The notes below the pieces were generated by a model. It made no database searches, had not been told where the DNA came from, and saw only the letters and a list, made by a program, of their open reading frames with translations. Positions 47,463-57,446 of a stretch of 64,000 bases of DNA are shown piece after piece (position 1 is the first letter of the stretch; the number at the start of each line of letters is the position of its first letter). The translations under genes were made by a program, and so were the position numbers. Location: contig NC_071389.1 of assembly GCF_022682495.2 (NCBI RefSeq), positions 15,202,964-15,266,963 on the forward strand, in the 5' to 3' direction. The DNA is from Desmodus rotundus (Eukaryota; Chordata; Mammalia; Chiroptera; Phyllostomidae).

Positions 47463-47665
47463 TCCCCTGGCTGGTGTGCCTCAGTGGATTGAGTACCAGC
47501 CTGTGAACCCAAAGGTTGCTGGTTTGAATCCCAGTCAGGTCACATGCCTGGGTTGTGGGCCAAGTTGCCAGCAGGGGGCACACAAGAGACAACCACACAC
47601 TGAGGTTTCTTTCCCTCTCTCCCTCCCTTCCCCTCTCTCTAAAAATAAATCTTAAAAAGAAATAA
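47463..47665 (+). mobile_element. VES SINE with target-site duplication and full CTCF-type motif
   Basis: Complete copy. The duplication TAATAGGGGTAGG lies at 47449-47461 and 47666-47678. It carries CCAGCAGGGGGCAC at 47568-47581, which meets the CTCF core consensus at every position. Confidence 0.95.
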
Positions 47666-47857
47666 TAATAGGGGTAGGTTTCATAGGTTATATTGACCTG
47701 GTTTTAAAAAAAATAGGATTTCTCCAAAGGAAAATTGTACTCCCAACAGCCACTGCAACTTCAACCAAAAAAAAAAAAAAAAAACAAACCAACAACAACA
47801 GGTTATCAGTAGCATTTGAGGACTACAGTACTCTGAAGATGACGGCATGGGTAAATA

Positions 47858-48400
47858 TTGGGTTCGCCAAAAGACTCGTTTCGTTTTTTCCATAAGATGG
47901 ATCTAGTAGCACTTAGTTGTCTTTACCTTCAAAATAATTTTGCTAGATTGTATTGTGACAACTGTCAGATCAGCGTGCAGTAAGAAAAAAACAAATCAAA
48001 ATTGGTGAATTTTTGTGTAGCCATTTTAATGTCAAAGAAGAAAATAAGCAACATTTTTGACATATTATGCTTTATTTCCAGAAAGTAAAAACATAACTGA
48101 AACACACACACAAACACACAATTTGTGCACTGTGTGGAGAAGGTGCTGTGACTGATTGAACGTGTCAAAAGAGGTTTACCAAGTTTCATGCTGGAGATTT
48201 CTCACCTTGAACAAAGCTCCACGGTCAGGTAAGGGAGTTGGAAGTTGATAGTGATCAGATGGAGACACTGAGAACAACGTTATGCCACATGGGAGATAGC
48301 CGACATACTCAAAATATACAAATCAATGAAGTTACTGGTGAAAATGAAAAATGTCTTTTATTTTACAGAAGAAACTAAACGTACTTTCTGGCCAAACCAA
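47858..48400 (+). mobile_element. Internally deleted mariner with terminal repeats and TA duplication
   Basis: Left end TTGGGTTCGCCAAAAGACTC and right end GTACTTTCTGGCCAAACCAA are inverted repeats, flanked by TA (47856-47857, 48401-48402). The interior 48140-48350 resembles the N-terminal helix-turn-helix coding part of a mariner transposase ('gaacgtgtcaaaagaggttt', 'gatagccgacatactcaaaa') with many stops. The catalytic part is missing. 543 bp. A (CA)n lies at 48101-48120. Confidence 0.9.
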
Positions 48401-48485
48401 TAAATACGAACAGGGTCTTCAGGTTAACCACGTTTTCAGTTACAAATCTTAAAACCAATCAAGCTTTGTGTGTGTGTGTGTTGTT

Positions 48486-48545
48486 TTTTAGAGAGGTAGA
48501 GAAACATCAATGGGTGCCTCTTGCACACCCCCAACCCCCAACTGA
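48486..48545 (-). mobile_element. VES SINE fragment next to a (TG)n tract
   Basis: 'AGAGAGGTAGAGAAACATCA', 'TGCACACCCCCAACCCCCAACT'-like sequence after (TG)n at 48467-48481. Head lost. Confidence 0.7.
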
Positions 48546-48675
48546 AAAATTCCTTGTTCAAATCCAGTGCAGCTGGGCATAAGGGAAGAAAATGTTACCA
48601 AGGCTAAATAAATGACAATTATATGTCCAAGACTGTACATATGCAAATCATTGTGGATTTAAATTTTATTGGGTA

Positions 48676-48834
48676 GCCTTAACTGGTGTGGCTCAGCAGA
48701 CTGAGCCAGGCCTGTAAATCGAAAAGGTTGCTGGTTGATTCTCAGTCAAGGTACATGCCTGGGTTGCAGGCCAGGTCCCCAGTTGGGGGTGTGGGAGAGG
48801 CATTCTGTCAATGTTTCTCTCCCTTTCTCTCTCC
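48676..48834 (+). mobile_element. VES SINE, host of a nested inverted VES
   Basis: 'GCCTTAACTGGTGTGGCTCA' through 'AATGTTTCTCTCCCTTTCTC'. Its A-rich tail resumes at 49045-49073 after the inserted element. Confidence 0.9.
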
Positions 48835-48845
48835 CTAACATAAAA

Positions 48846-49044
48846 CCTTTTTTTTTTTTTTTAAGATTTTGTTTTTAGAGGGAGGGGAAGGAGAAAGGGA
48901 GAGAAACATCGTGTGATTGTCTCTTGCATGACCCCCACTGGGGACCTGGACCACAACCCAGGCATGTGCCCTTACTGGAAATCGAACTGGCAACCCCTTG
49001 GTTCTCAGGCTGGTATTCAATCCGCTAAGCCGCACCAGCCAGGG
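48846..49044 (-). mobile_element. VES SINE inserted inverted into another VES
   Basis: Minus copy from T-rich start to CACCAGCCAGGG. The duplication CTAACATAAAA lies at 48835-48845 and 49045-49055, which proves insertion into the tail of the 48676 copy. Confidence 0.95.
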
Positions 49045-49275
49045 CTAACATAAAATCTTTTAAAAAATAAATTTCATTGGGTCAGATTTAGAGCAGTTCT
49101 ATCCAACATAGTATTCTTACAAAAGTATCTCCACTAACCTCTAGCCACCTCCAACCTGTCACTAATGACCAGTGGCTAGTACAATTGAGGAACTGAATTT
49201 CAAGTAGTCACATGTGGATAGTGGCTCTCTTATTGAAAAGGGCAGGTAAAATGACAGCTTTAGTTAAACCCCACT

Positions 49276-49612
49276 GGCGGGAGTATCCAATCTTTTGGCG
49301 TCTTGGGCCACACATTAAATACATTGCAACATTAATCACAAAAAAAATTTTTTTCAGTTTCTCAAATTAGACATTTATTGTAGAGGCTGAGAAATGTAAA
49401 AAGTAGATATATAATGCATATATACATACGTATGCATATTTGTAACAGAATTTGGAAATATTTAGTTGCATTTACTTTTGGTTTTTTATTGTTCAAGTAG
49501 TTTTCTGCCATTTCCCCCCACCTCATGTTTTAAGTAAACTTACAATTTTATGTTGGGCTGTATTCACAGCCTTCCTGGGCTGCCCTGTGGCCTGCAGGTT
49601 AGGCACCCCTAC
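49276..49612 (+). repeat. hAT-type DNA element remnant
   Basis: 'tatccaatcttttggcgtcttgggccacacatta', 'aatcacaaaaaaaa', then 'gttgggctgtattcacagccttcctgggctgccctgtggcctgcaggttaggcaccc' (in parts). The ends are inverse versions of each other ('gggccaca-', '-tgtggcc'). Confidence 0.6.
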
Positions 49613-49619
49613 TAACGAA

Positions 49620-49800
49620 CCTTTTTTTTTTTTCCTGAATGTTTACTCATCTCAGAGAGGGAGAAACAATTTGTAGCTTCCCATACTCACCTGGCCAAGG
49701 ACTAAACCTGCCACCTAAGTACGTGCCCTGCCCAGGAAGTGAACCCTCAACATTTTGGTGTACAGGACAATGCTCCAACCAACCAAGCCACACATGTACG
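49620..49800 (-). mobile_element. VES SINE, diverged
   Basis: T run, 'CTCAGAGAGGGAGAAACAAT', reverse B box area, head end CAACCAAGCCACAC. Confidence 0.8.
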
Positions 49801-49972
49801 GGTTCAAAGAGATAGAGAAACATCAATGGGTTGTCTCTTGCTCACCCCCCAAAGCCCAGCCCCCACCAGGAACCCAGCCACAAGCCAGGAATGTGCACCC
49901 ACTGGGAATCAAACCACCAACCTTTCAGTTCATAGACTTGTGCTCAATCCACTGGGCCACACCGGCCAGGGG
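49801..49972 (-). mobile_element. VES SINE
   Basis: 'AGATAGAGAAACATCAATGG', reverse B box CTGGGAATCAAACC, head end CACACCGGCCAGGGG. Same orientation as the preceding copy, directly abutting it. Confidence 0.9.
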
Positions 49973-50659
49973 TCTTTTATAAAAACTTCTAAACTTCAGC
50001 CTGCTCATCTATTCATTTAATCTCTGTGGGTATGTTTTGTTTGCTATTCCCCAGCATATAGGCACAATAAATTAAGGTGACTGGCATCTTATGTTCAATT
50101 CAAACATTTGATCTAGTTAAGGCCACACTTGTAGTTTAAAAATGGCTTAAATCATTTTAGTTTTGGTGTTCACTAATACTTATTAATGGGCAAAAACTAC
50201 TACACTATGTCTATAGTCAATCTGTATCAACTTTCTAGATCTATGTAGTAAGCTTTCATTTTTAAACTGTGCCTAGTTCCTTCCCAGCTACAAAGAATTT
50301 CAACCTGACGCATTTAATGTAACCTCAGATTTTCTAACTCAATGAAGGGTTTCCATTTCAGCTTCCTACCCTGAAACTCACAGTGTTCAATTTCCAGGAT
50401 AACACTATACCAGGAACCCATAAAATGTGACTATCACATCAACCAGAAATAGTTAAGATTCAGGTTCTAATTCACATCTCGGTGTGGACATGCGATTCAG
50501 CATTTCTCACAAACTCCTAGGTACCGTCAACCAAGCCCTGTGCTGTCACAATTCACAGATTTGGATCTGGGAGTCACAAGGCTTTAACCAGGAGATACCT
50601 CCTTATTCTCATCATTAAATAAAGGCCCATCGTGTGATATATGCATAATAGAATGAGAC
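49973..50659. other. No gene seen; downstream flank of RSRP1
   Basis: AT-rich sequence between the SINE cluster and the RSRP1 poly(A) site. No repeat recognised. Confidence 0.5.
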
Positions 50660-50939
50660 AAATAGTAAAAACACAAACTTTATTAATATATACAACACAA
50701 TTTAGTTTCTTATAAATTTCATTTCTGTGTAACCAATCGATATTACACAAAATATTTACAAGTATATACAAAGACTCCCACCTGTATGTAACCCTCTGGG
50801 TCCATCTGTGCTCTTATCTGCAAGAGGAAATCTAAAATGTTAACAATTACCACTAAATTGCTCACAGGAATGATATAATGCTATACAAAACAAACTTGCA
50901 ATAAAGTGCATTTCAGGCAACCTTAGCCATCAGTTTTTT
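50660..50939 (-). other. RSRP1: RSRP1 3' UTR with poly(A) signal
   Basis: After the RSRP1 stop codon the minus strand runs about 260 nt to a canonical AATAAA (50684-50679) in AT-rich sequence. No repeat is recognisable in between. The 3' UTR should end near 50660. Confidence 0.65.
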
Positions 50940-53900
50940 TTAAACAGGTTTCCACAGTTCATATGGACTTTTTTTCTTGGTTTTTGGAGATCCTGAAGAG
51001 GTCTCTTCAGCAGTAGCTTTAGCTGATTTCTGAAGCATTGGCTTTGCTACAAAATTCTGTAAGAGAATAAATTTGAGTCAGCTTCTCAGACATATACGTT
51101 GTACATACTTAAAATATCTGCTTTTTATAATACCTTAAATAATTCCATTTAAGATTGAAAATCATTTAAGATTGAAAATTAAAGAGACACCAACCAAATG
51201 CCAAGTGTGGAACTCATTTGTAACCGGACTCAAACTGCTAGGCCAAGAAATTGTGCCAGGTAAATTCAGACAAATGCAGGGCATTATTACAATAGCAGTG
51301 TCGAAAAAGAATATTAAAATATTCAAACTGAGGATGTGGAGACTAGATATAAGAAACCCATTGTACTGTTCACTTGTAGAAGTAGCACAAAAATATGAGA
51401 TTAATTCTAATGAAGTGGTTTAGTAGGCCTGAATTATCACTACAAAGACAGAACAATGAGCCTTCCAACAAAAATAAAAACCCACACAACAGATCGATGT
51501 CCTAAGTCCAATTTTTGAGTGGCCAGGGCTTAGATATATACGTACATTAGAGCTACTGCTTTTTTGTTGAAAGGACTTTTCACTGGCATTTGGAGTTCCA
51601 CCTTCTGTTAGCTTTTCCGACAGCTAGACAGGAAAAGGAAATACATTAAAAAAAGCCAAACAAAACACCTTTGATTTACAGTACTGTACACAGAACAGCC
51701 CAAGTGTATTTAAATTTAGTTGTAAAGATAAAACAAGTGGGATCTAACCATACAGTAAACAGTCTAAACAACACTGTACTGTTGATTCCCCCTTAACAAA
51801 ACTGATGCATTACATGGACCTGATAAAGACACAGGCCCCCATAAAGCAGTCTTTTATTCCCAATACAAGTCTGAATAACTTTGAAGGTAAAGTCAGTAAC
51901 AGGAAAATATATAATTTTAAAGGACTAATGTATTGGCCAGTTTGACACCTAATCATTTGAAGAAGAACTTACTTGTCTAGCACTAACACAGGCATACCTG
52001 TACCTGAATCTGAATGATAGATTCATCTAGGTAACATTTCTCTCGTTTTAAACTGAGCCTATCAATTCCTAACTACCTTAAATCTTTAAAGCTACGGATT
52101 TTATGCTTTGGGTTTCAACATAAAAAGCACAAGGCAATCTGCCAATGCACATCCTGCACATTTATTTCCGGAGAATTATAAACTTATCTGCAAGTGAAGC
52201 AGGCCTCTTCTGTAACCTCTCAAAACATCTGGAATACATTGTATATATTACAAAAGGGACATCTATATCACAGATGCCCCAATATTATAAAATGTACTTT
52301 AGTTTAAAAATGGTCTTCTGTATCTTATCCAAACAGCACCTATCCCAAATTCTAGCATGCACATGGATCTACCAACAAAACTAAGCTTTCAGCGTGTGAA
52401 CATAAACTTCAAATTAGTTAAACCTCTGACGCTTATGCCCATGTATCAATTACCAACAGATTTTCTTCAGCAATGTCTGGAGACCACATTCATGATTTCT
52501 ATAAGACAGAAATAAAGCAGATAAACTATACTGTATGTTGCGTACAGAATTTCTGGGAACATATGCTGCAAATGAAGACTACAGATAAATACTCTAGAGA
52601 CTAGTTAGGAAAATTCTTCGGTTAACTACATAGAATCAAACTACCAGCTACAATCATTTCTGAAAGCAATACTCTGCCAACTAAAAATAAAGGTCGTTAA
52701 TCTATTTTCATAGGAGAGACTAAGTATTGTCAGACCTGCTATTTTGGCTTTAACAAATGTTATTTAGCTAGCCTTTCTCAAAAGTAGTTTAAAATAAGTC
52801 AAATAAAAATGCTAATCAGATTTTTCTGGAAGTAGCTTTCTGAAGATTTTGTCTAGATAAACCTAGAATACTTACCTCAAACTTTGCACCTTTATTTGGT
52901 ACAGCGGTTTTGTGGTTTGTTTCCTGAAGTACAGGAACGCCTCTGAGACTAGGGGGCAATTCAAAGTTGGTAGTTCCTAAGGCTTTTGCTGCGTTGGCTT
53001 TTGCTATTTCTAACAGCTCCATGCGATCTGCAACAGAAACACAAGGTATTTCTTAATCTTGCATCATTTCCCCAAGAGGACTCAACCACAAAATAAGCTT
53101 GCATTTACTTTGAATAGGTAAAGTAAAATGTTTGAACATTTCATCTTCATGTGTAAAAACATATCCTTATTCATGAGGAAAATATTCTCTATTTTTGCTG
53201 AGAAAAAAAATAAGCATCCCTAAATAATCTCAAGTTTTCCTTACCAAAAGCCTGAATTTCATACCGTTTTTGCCTTCTTTTCAAATATGTATTCTGAACA
53301 TTTTTAGTTAAAAAAACTTTTTATGCAAGTGTCACAACTAACAAACCAATATTGATAAATTACTAAACTTCAGACTTCAAGTTTTGGTTTTCACCTATCA
53401 CACTTAGTGTTCCATGATCCTGTCCCAGAAGCCATTTGTTTTTAAAATACTGAAACAAAATTTAATTTTTTCAGCAATACAGTATTAACTTTTAAAAAAG
53501 CAATTCATTTTGTCATTTAATTTTTTTTAACTGAATTTACTGGGGTGACGGTGGTTAATAAAATCGCAGCACTCTCAGGCCCACGGTTCTGTAACAAATC
53601 ATCTGTCCATGTTGTATGCACGTTCACTACCCACAGTCAAGCCTCCTTCCCTGGCCCAGGCTCTTTAAGCCCTGGACGCAAGACGAGTCCTCCACATCCT
53701 TAAGCTGCTTCTGGAGCCACAAGGAATGTAAAGCACCCTTAGGCATAGACACAAGAAATAAGAATCTGCCTTTCAGGTGATACAGGTAAGGTTAAGTTAG
53801 GCTTTCGGGCATAAGTGACTAAGCTCGGGCCTGTAAAAAAAGAAAGAAAAAAAAGGAATGCTTTTGTACTGTTCTTCCTGTTCAATGATTAACTTAGCAG

Positions 53901-54781
53901 AAGTTTACGGCAGGTGAACTAAGTCACTAATATTTACAGCGCCCACTAAGAAGCGCCAGCCGCCAGGAGAAAAGATTATCTCCGTGCAGAGCCAATTAAC
54001 ACCTACAATTTAATCCCAAGGGGAAGAAACTGGAGTCCGTTTAAAAGCCGGGTATCAACTGTACTGCGGTTTTAACTGTGAGCCTACTAATAACGTCCTC
54101 CTCTCCTCCTTCCTCCCAACAGAACCATCACGATTTCAAGCACCAAAGGAAAAAAATGTTAACATCACACAGCAACTCTCCCTAGCCTACTCATTCTGTC
54201 GCCACACCCGTAAAAAGGGGCCGAGGGAGAAGCGAACTGCCACCTCTGGACTCACCTTTTTCACTTAAGCGAAAGGGCGTTGGGCTCCGCGACCTCGTCC
54301 TGGATCTCGCCCGCCAACTCCTGGGCTCCTCCGGGTACACGGAGCGACCAAAGCCATAGTAGCGTCGCCCCCGCGTGACCGCGTAGGCCCTTCGGTAATA
54401 CGACCGTCCCCGAGAGTGGGACCGGCTGCGGGATCGGTCCGGCGAGGGAGACGGAGACCGGTAACACCTCCTGGAGGAGACGTAGTGCCTCTCCCGGTAC
54501 CGGCGGCGGCTGCGGGATCGCGAGCGGCTCCGCGAGTAGGACCGCGAGTAGCGCCTGTACTTCCTCTGGTGGCGCCTGCGGGACCGAGACCTGGACCTGC
54601 TCCTGCGCCGGGGCCGGCTCCGGCTGCTGGACGACCACCGACTGGAGGCGCTGGAGCGGGACCGCGAGCTCCTGGAAGAGCGGCTCCCGGTCGCCGACGA
54701 CAGCCGGCTGGACCGGCCCGAGGCCGGCGGGGACTCCTCGTGCAGCGAGCCCGGCCACATATCGTTCACGTAGTTGGACCT
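50940..54781 (-). CDS. RSRP1: RSRP1 arginine/serine-rich protein 1, 4 coding exons, initiator ATG replaced by AGG
   Basis: RSRP1 (C1orf63) is an RS-domain nuclear protein with an SR-protein-like composition; its biochemical role is not firmly established. Coding exons, minus strand: 54781-54256, 53027-52876, 51623-51546 and 51056-50940, with AG/GT borders (exon 3 donor GTACGT). Phases join cleanly and the frame ends in TAA (50942-50940). Human RSRP1 begins [12 protein letters not shown]. Here the codons for [11 protein letters not shown] are present, but the codon in the Met1 position (54781-54779) is AGG. The next in-frame ATG is Met8 (54760-54758), giving 283 aa instead of 290. Exon 1 carries the RS-rich tract, including the [20 protein letters not shown] block, and ends ...TPFRLSEK. 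Exon 2 starts [21 protein letters not shown]. The C-terminus reads [12 protein letters not shown]. Expression and splicing look intact. Only the start is abnormal. Confidence 0.95.
51624..52875 (-). other. RSRP1: RSRP1 intron 2, repeat-free
   Basis: This 1.25-kb intron contains no SINE, L1 or LTR that I can recognise, although VES SINEs crowd the 3.4 kb just past the gene. It is AT-rich, as are intron 3 (51057-51545) and the first part of intron 1 (53028-53520). RS/SR-protein genes often keep conserved introns for regulated splicing. Whether that applies here is inference. Confidence 0.4.
53520..53665 (-). repeat. L1 3' end in RSRP1 intron 1
   Basis: 'actgaatttactggggtgacggtggttaataaaatcg', 'ggttctgtaacaaatcatctgtcc', 'ttcactacccacagtcaagcctccttcc' is a Laurasiatherian L1 3' end in reverse (in parts), in sense with RSRP1. 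Confidence 0.75.
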
Positions 54782-55640
54782 CTGGGCCTGCGGTTGGAAG
54801 CTTCCTTGCCTTTCCGGATCCTTCTCGAAAACTTGGTTCCTAAACTAAGCGGGGGGGGGGGAGGGGAGGAGGAAGTGAACTCCCGGAAGCAAGGCCTGCG
54901 GGCATTGGGACAGGGGAACTCGAAACGGGAACCGAGACTCGCCCACTGCGGGCCCTGTCGACGCCAGACACCGGCCCTGCCAAGCCACCAGCCTCCCTTT
55001 CTGCGCCAAGCAGAGCCCCCCACTTCCTCTGCCACCCACGCTGAGGCTCCTGTGAATCCGACCCTGCCACCAGAAAACTTACAAGACACTGGCACTTCGT
55101 TTAGGGCAGAGAAAAGGCCCAATGGACGCCCTCCTTCCACAGCTCAAAACTAAGAAGGAATTTCCGCAACTGCTCTCGAGAGCGAAGTCACAACTTGCAC
55201 CCACCACGTCTGGGCGCGAACTGACCAGGGCGTCCGCTGACGCGTCGAAAGTACTAGAAGCTGACGTACGGAGCATGCGCAGAGACGTTGATGCGTGGGC
55301 GTTGCCTCTTTGCTGCCCAACCGCCGCGCTTCCTTCCCTCTCTCCCCACCCACAGCCCTCCCCCGCTCCGCGCAAAGGGCCCCTGGACGCGCATGCGCGA
55401 CCTAGACGGGGCGGGGCGGGGGACGGTGCGGCTCCCGCTGGTACCCGATGACCTGTGGGTGTTTTGTTTTTCTGGAGTAAAACTGAGAATGTGGCGGCCA
55501 TGGCTGCGGTGTGACGCCGGCCTCCGGGACCGTCCACCCGGCTGATGCTGTCTGAGTTGTCGCCTCCACCTCTGGGCAGCTCAGACTGGGCTGCGCTTTC
55601 CTAGACCCTTCCGGGCAGCTTTCTGCGGTCCTGTGGCAGG
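54782..55640 (-). promoter_or_regulatory. RSRP1: RSRP1 CpG-island promoter with NRF1 sites
   Basis: A CpG island covers RSRP1 exon 1 and its upstream flank. It contains a perfect palindromic NRF1 site GCGCATGCGC (55389-55398), a second NRF1-type GCATGCGCA (55273-55281), tandem GC boxes (GGGGCGGGGCGGGGG around 55408-55422) and a CRE-like TGACGTACG at 55262-55270. No TATA box was seen. The start site probably lies between about 54850 and 55280. An upstream non-coding 5' exon cannot be excluded, which matters for the start-codon question. The symmetry of NRF1 and GC boxes leaves open divergent transcription toward higher coordinates. Confidence 0.7.
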
Positions 55641-56381
55641 CCTGCGACGCGAGAGGTCAACCGCGTCCTAACTCGCCAGGCTGCCTGACCTCGCCCTTCT
55701 CCGGGAGTCACAGGATCCCTGACAATTCAGTACTAACTTAGAAAAATTGTATTTCCATATTTTGTCTAGTAAATATAAGAAAGGTGGGGACAGAATGCAA
55801 AGACACCTACAGCTGACCTTTAACAAGAGGGTCGGATTGACATCTGAGATGTTACTCCAAGGACAGTGTGCTTGGTATTGGGGATTAAACAACAGGGACT
55901 ATTTTATTTCCAAAGATTCATAAATAGGATACATCCCATACATACTTGTCGGTAATAATGCATGACAATTGCCTTGAGATAACTTTTCATTGAAATGAAT
56001 GAATCACAACTGTAAGAAGAGACCATTATATGAGCTGCTTTGCAAGTCAGGGGTGGCATTTACGGAAGCCTCTTTCTTTGGAGGGAAATACATACTCACT
56101 TTGCTCTTGTTCACCTTCATCCCACACTCCCAAACTTACCGCGGAATCTGCACGCACCCATGGGATCACCCTTGCTTGGCACTGTCCACGGTATCATCCA
56201 CGTCTCTGAGGAAGTATCCTGATGGAAATACTTAAGGACTGTTTCTTTAGAGACATTTTTCTAAGTGCTACTACAAATGAACTGAGAAGACAGTGCTCAT
56301 CCACCAGGAATGTTTGCTGAAAGTTCTGATGAAGCTGTTTGAGTAGACAAAAATAAAATGAGCTCACAATGTGCAGTTTAG
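55641..56381. other. No gene seen
   Basis: Upstream flank of RSRP1; nothing recognised. Confidence 0.5.
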
Positions 56382-56603
56382 CCCTCGTTGGTGTGGCTCA
56401 ATGGACTGAGTGGCGGCTGCGAACCTAAAGGTTGCCAGTTGGGTTCTGGTCAGGGCGCACACCTGGACTGTTGCAAGCCAAGTCCCCACTTAGGGGCGTG
56501 TGAGAAGCAACAGATCTGTTTCTCTCGCACATGGATGTTTCTCTCCCTTTCTTTCTACCTTTCTTCCCTGTCTAAAAATAAGTAAATAAAATAAATAAAA
56601 TAT
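56382..56603 (+). mobile_element. VES SINE
   Basis: 'GCCCTCGTTGGTGTGGCTCA', degenerate B box AGTTGGGTTCTGGTCAGGGC, duplicated 'TTTCTCTC' blocks, tail AAATAAGTAAATAAAAT. Confidence 0.92.
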
Positions 56604-56611
56604 GAAGTTTA

Positions 56612-56757
56612 ACCATGGCCCAGGAGCTCATTGTCCTTGATACTGTACCCCAGGTCAGGGCACATACAAGAATCAACCAAAAATGTGTAATATGTGGAAC
56701 AACAAAACGATGTTTCTCTCTCTTTCTCGCTTAAATCAATAAAAAGAATTAAAATGT
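56612..56757 (+). mobile_element. VES SINE, deleted head
   Basis: Truncated/rearranged head, then 'CAGGTCAGGGCACATACAAG', 'AATCAACCAA', 'CGATGTTTCTCTCTC', tail AAATCAATAAAAAG. Confidence 0.85.
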
Positions 56758-56943
56758 AAAGTGTAAAAATGGTGTGTCAGGGGAAAATAATGTGAAACTT
56801 TGTGTATAAGAATGCAATCTTGAGCTCTTGGTTACGAATAAGGAAAGAATGGTAGGAATCTCTGTAGACAACACAACAGTCAAATACGTGCCTAAAATAA
56901 GGGGACAAGGAAAATCCTGCGTGTTAATGGTAAGAACACTGAA

Positions 56944-57106
56944 TAGCTCCGGCTGGTGCGGCGCAATTGTTTGGGTGTCATCCTGCAAACCAAAAGTTCA
57001 CAGGTTCGGTCCTCAGTCAGGGCCTGTGCAGAGGTGGCCAATCAATGTTTCTCTCTCCCTGCCCCTTTCTCTAAAAATCAAAAATAAAAATATTTTTTTT
57101 AAAAAA
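56944..57106 (+). mobile_element. VES SINE
   Basis: 'GCTCCGGCTGGTGCGGCGCA', B box CAGGTTCGGTCCTCAGTCAG, 'AATCAATGTTTCTCTCTCCC', A/T-rich tail. Confidence 0.9.
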
Positions 57107-57446
57107 GGGTACTCATTGCCTGTTACAAATATATTGAACACACAACAGGAAATATTACTTTGCTCTTGTGTAGAATGCTAGTGTATTTGTCTCTAGAATA
57201 CATGCAATCTACCTGAGTTAAACTCTGCAAGGGATGTATGTCAGTGTTCCTTTATTTTGCTAAATAATATAATCTCTGAGCATCTAGCCGCACAACTGAT
57301 TCAAATGCAATTTCAGTTGTCATTAAAGCATCTTGCACAGAATTTGTAGGCTAATTTCAGTGAAGTGACATTTTTACAATAGTACATCTTCTCATCCAAG
57401 AACGTAACACTTTTCTCCACATACATTTTTTTTATGTCTTTCACTG
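57107..57446. other. No gene seen
   Basis: AT-rich intergenic sequence. Confidence 0.5.

Noticed and set aside
51172..51423. 83-codon plus-strand frame inside RSRP1 intron 3
   Set aside because: AT-rich intronic sequence, antisense to the gene, no family resemblance.
54416..55153. 245-codon open frame on the plus strand across RSRP1 exon 1
   Set aside because: Shadow of the GC-rich RS-coding exon and CpG island. The A/P/G/R-rich translation is what the antisense of RS repeats gives.
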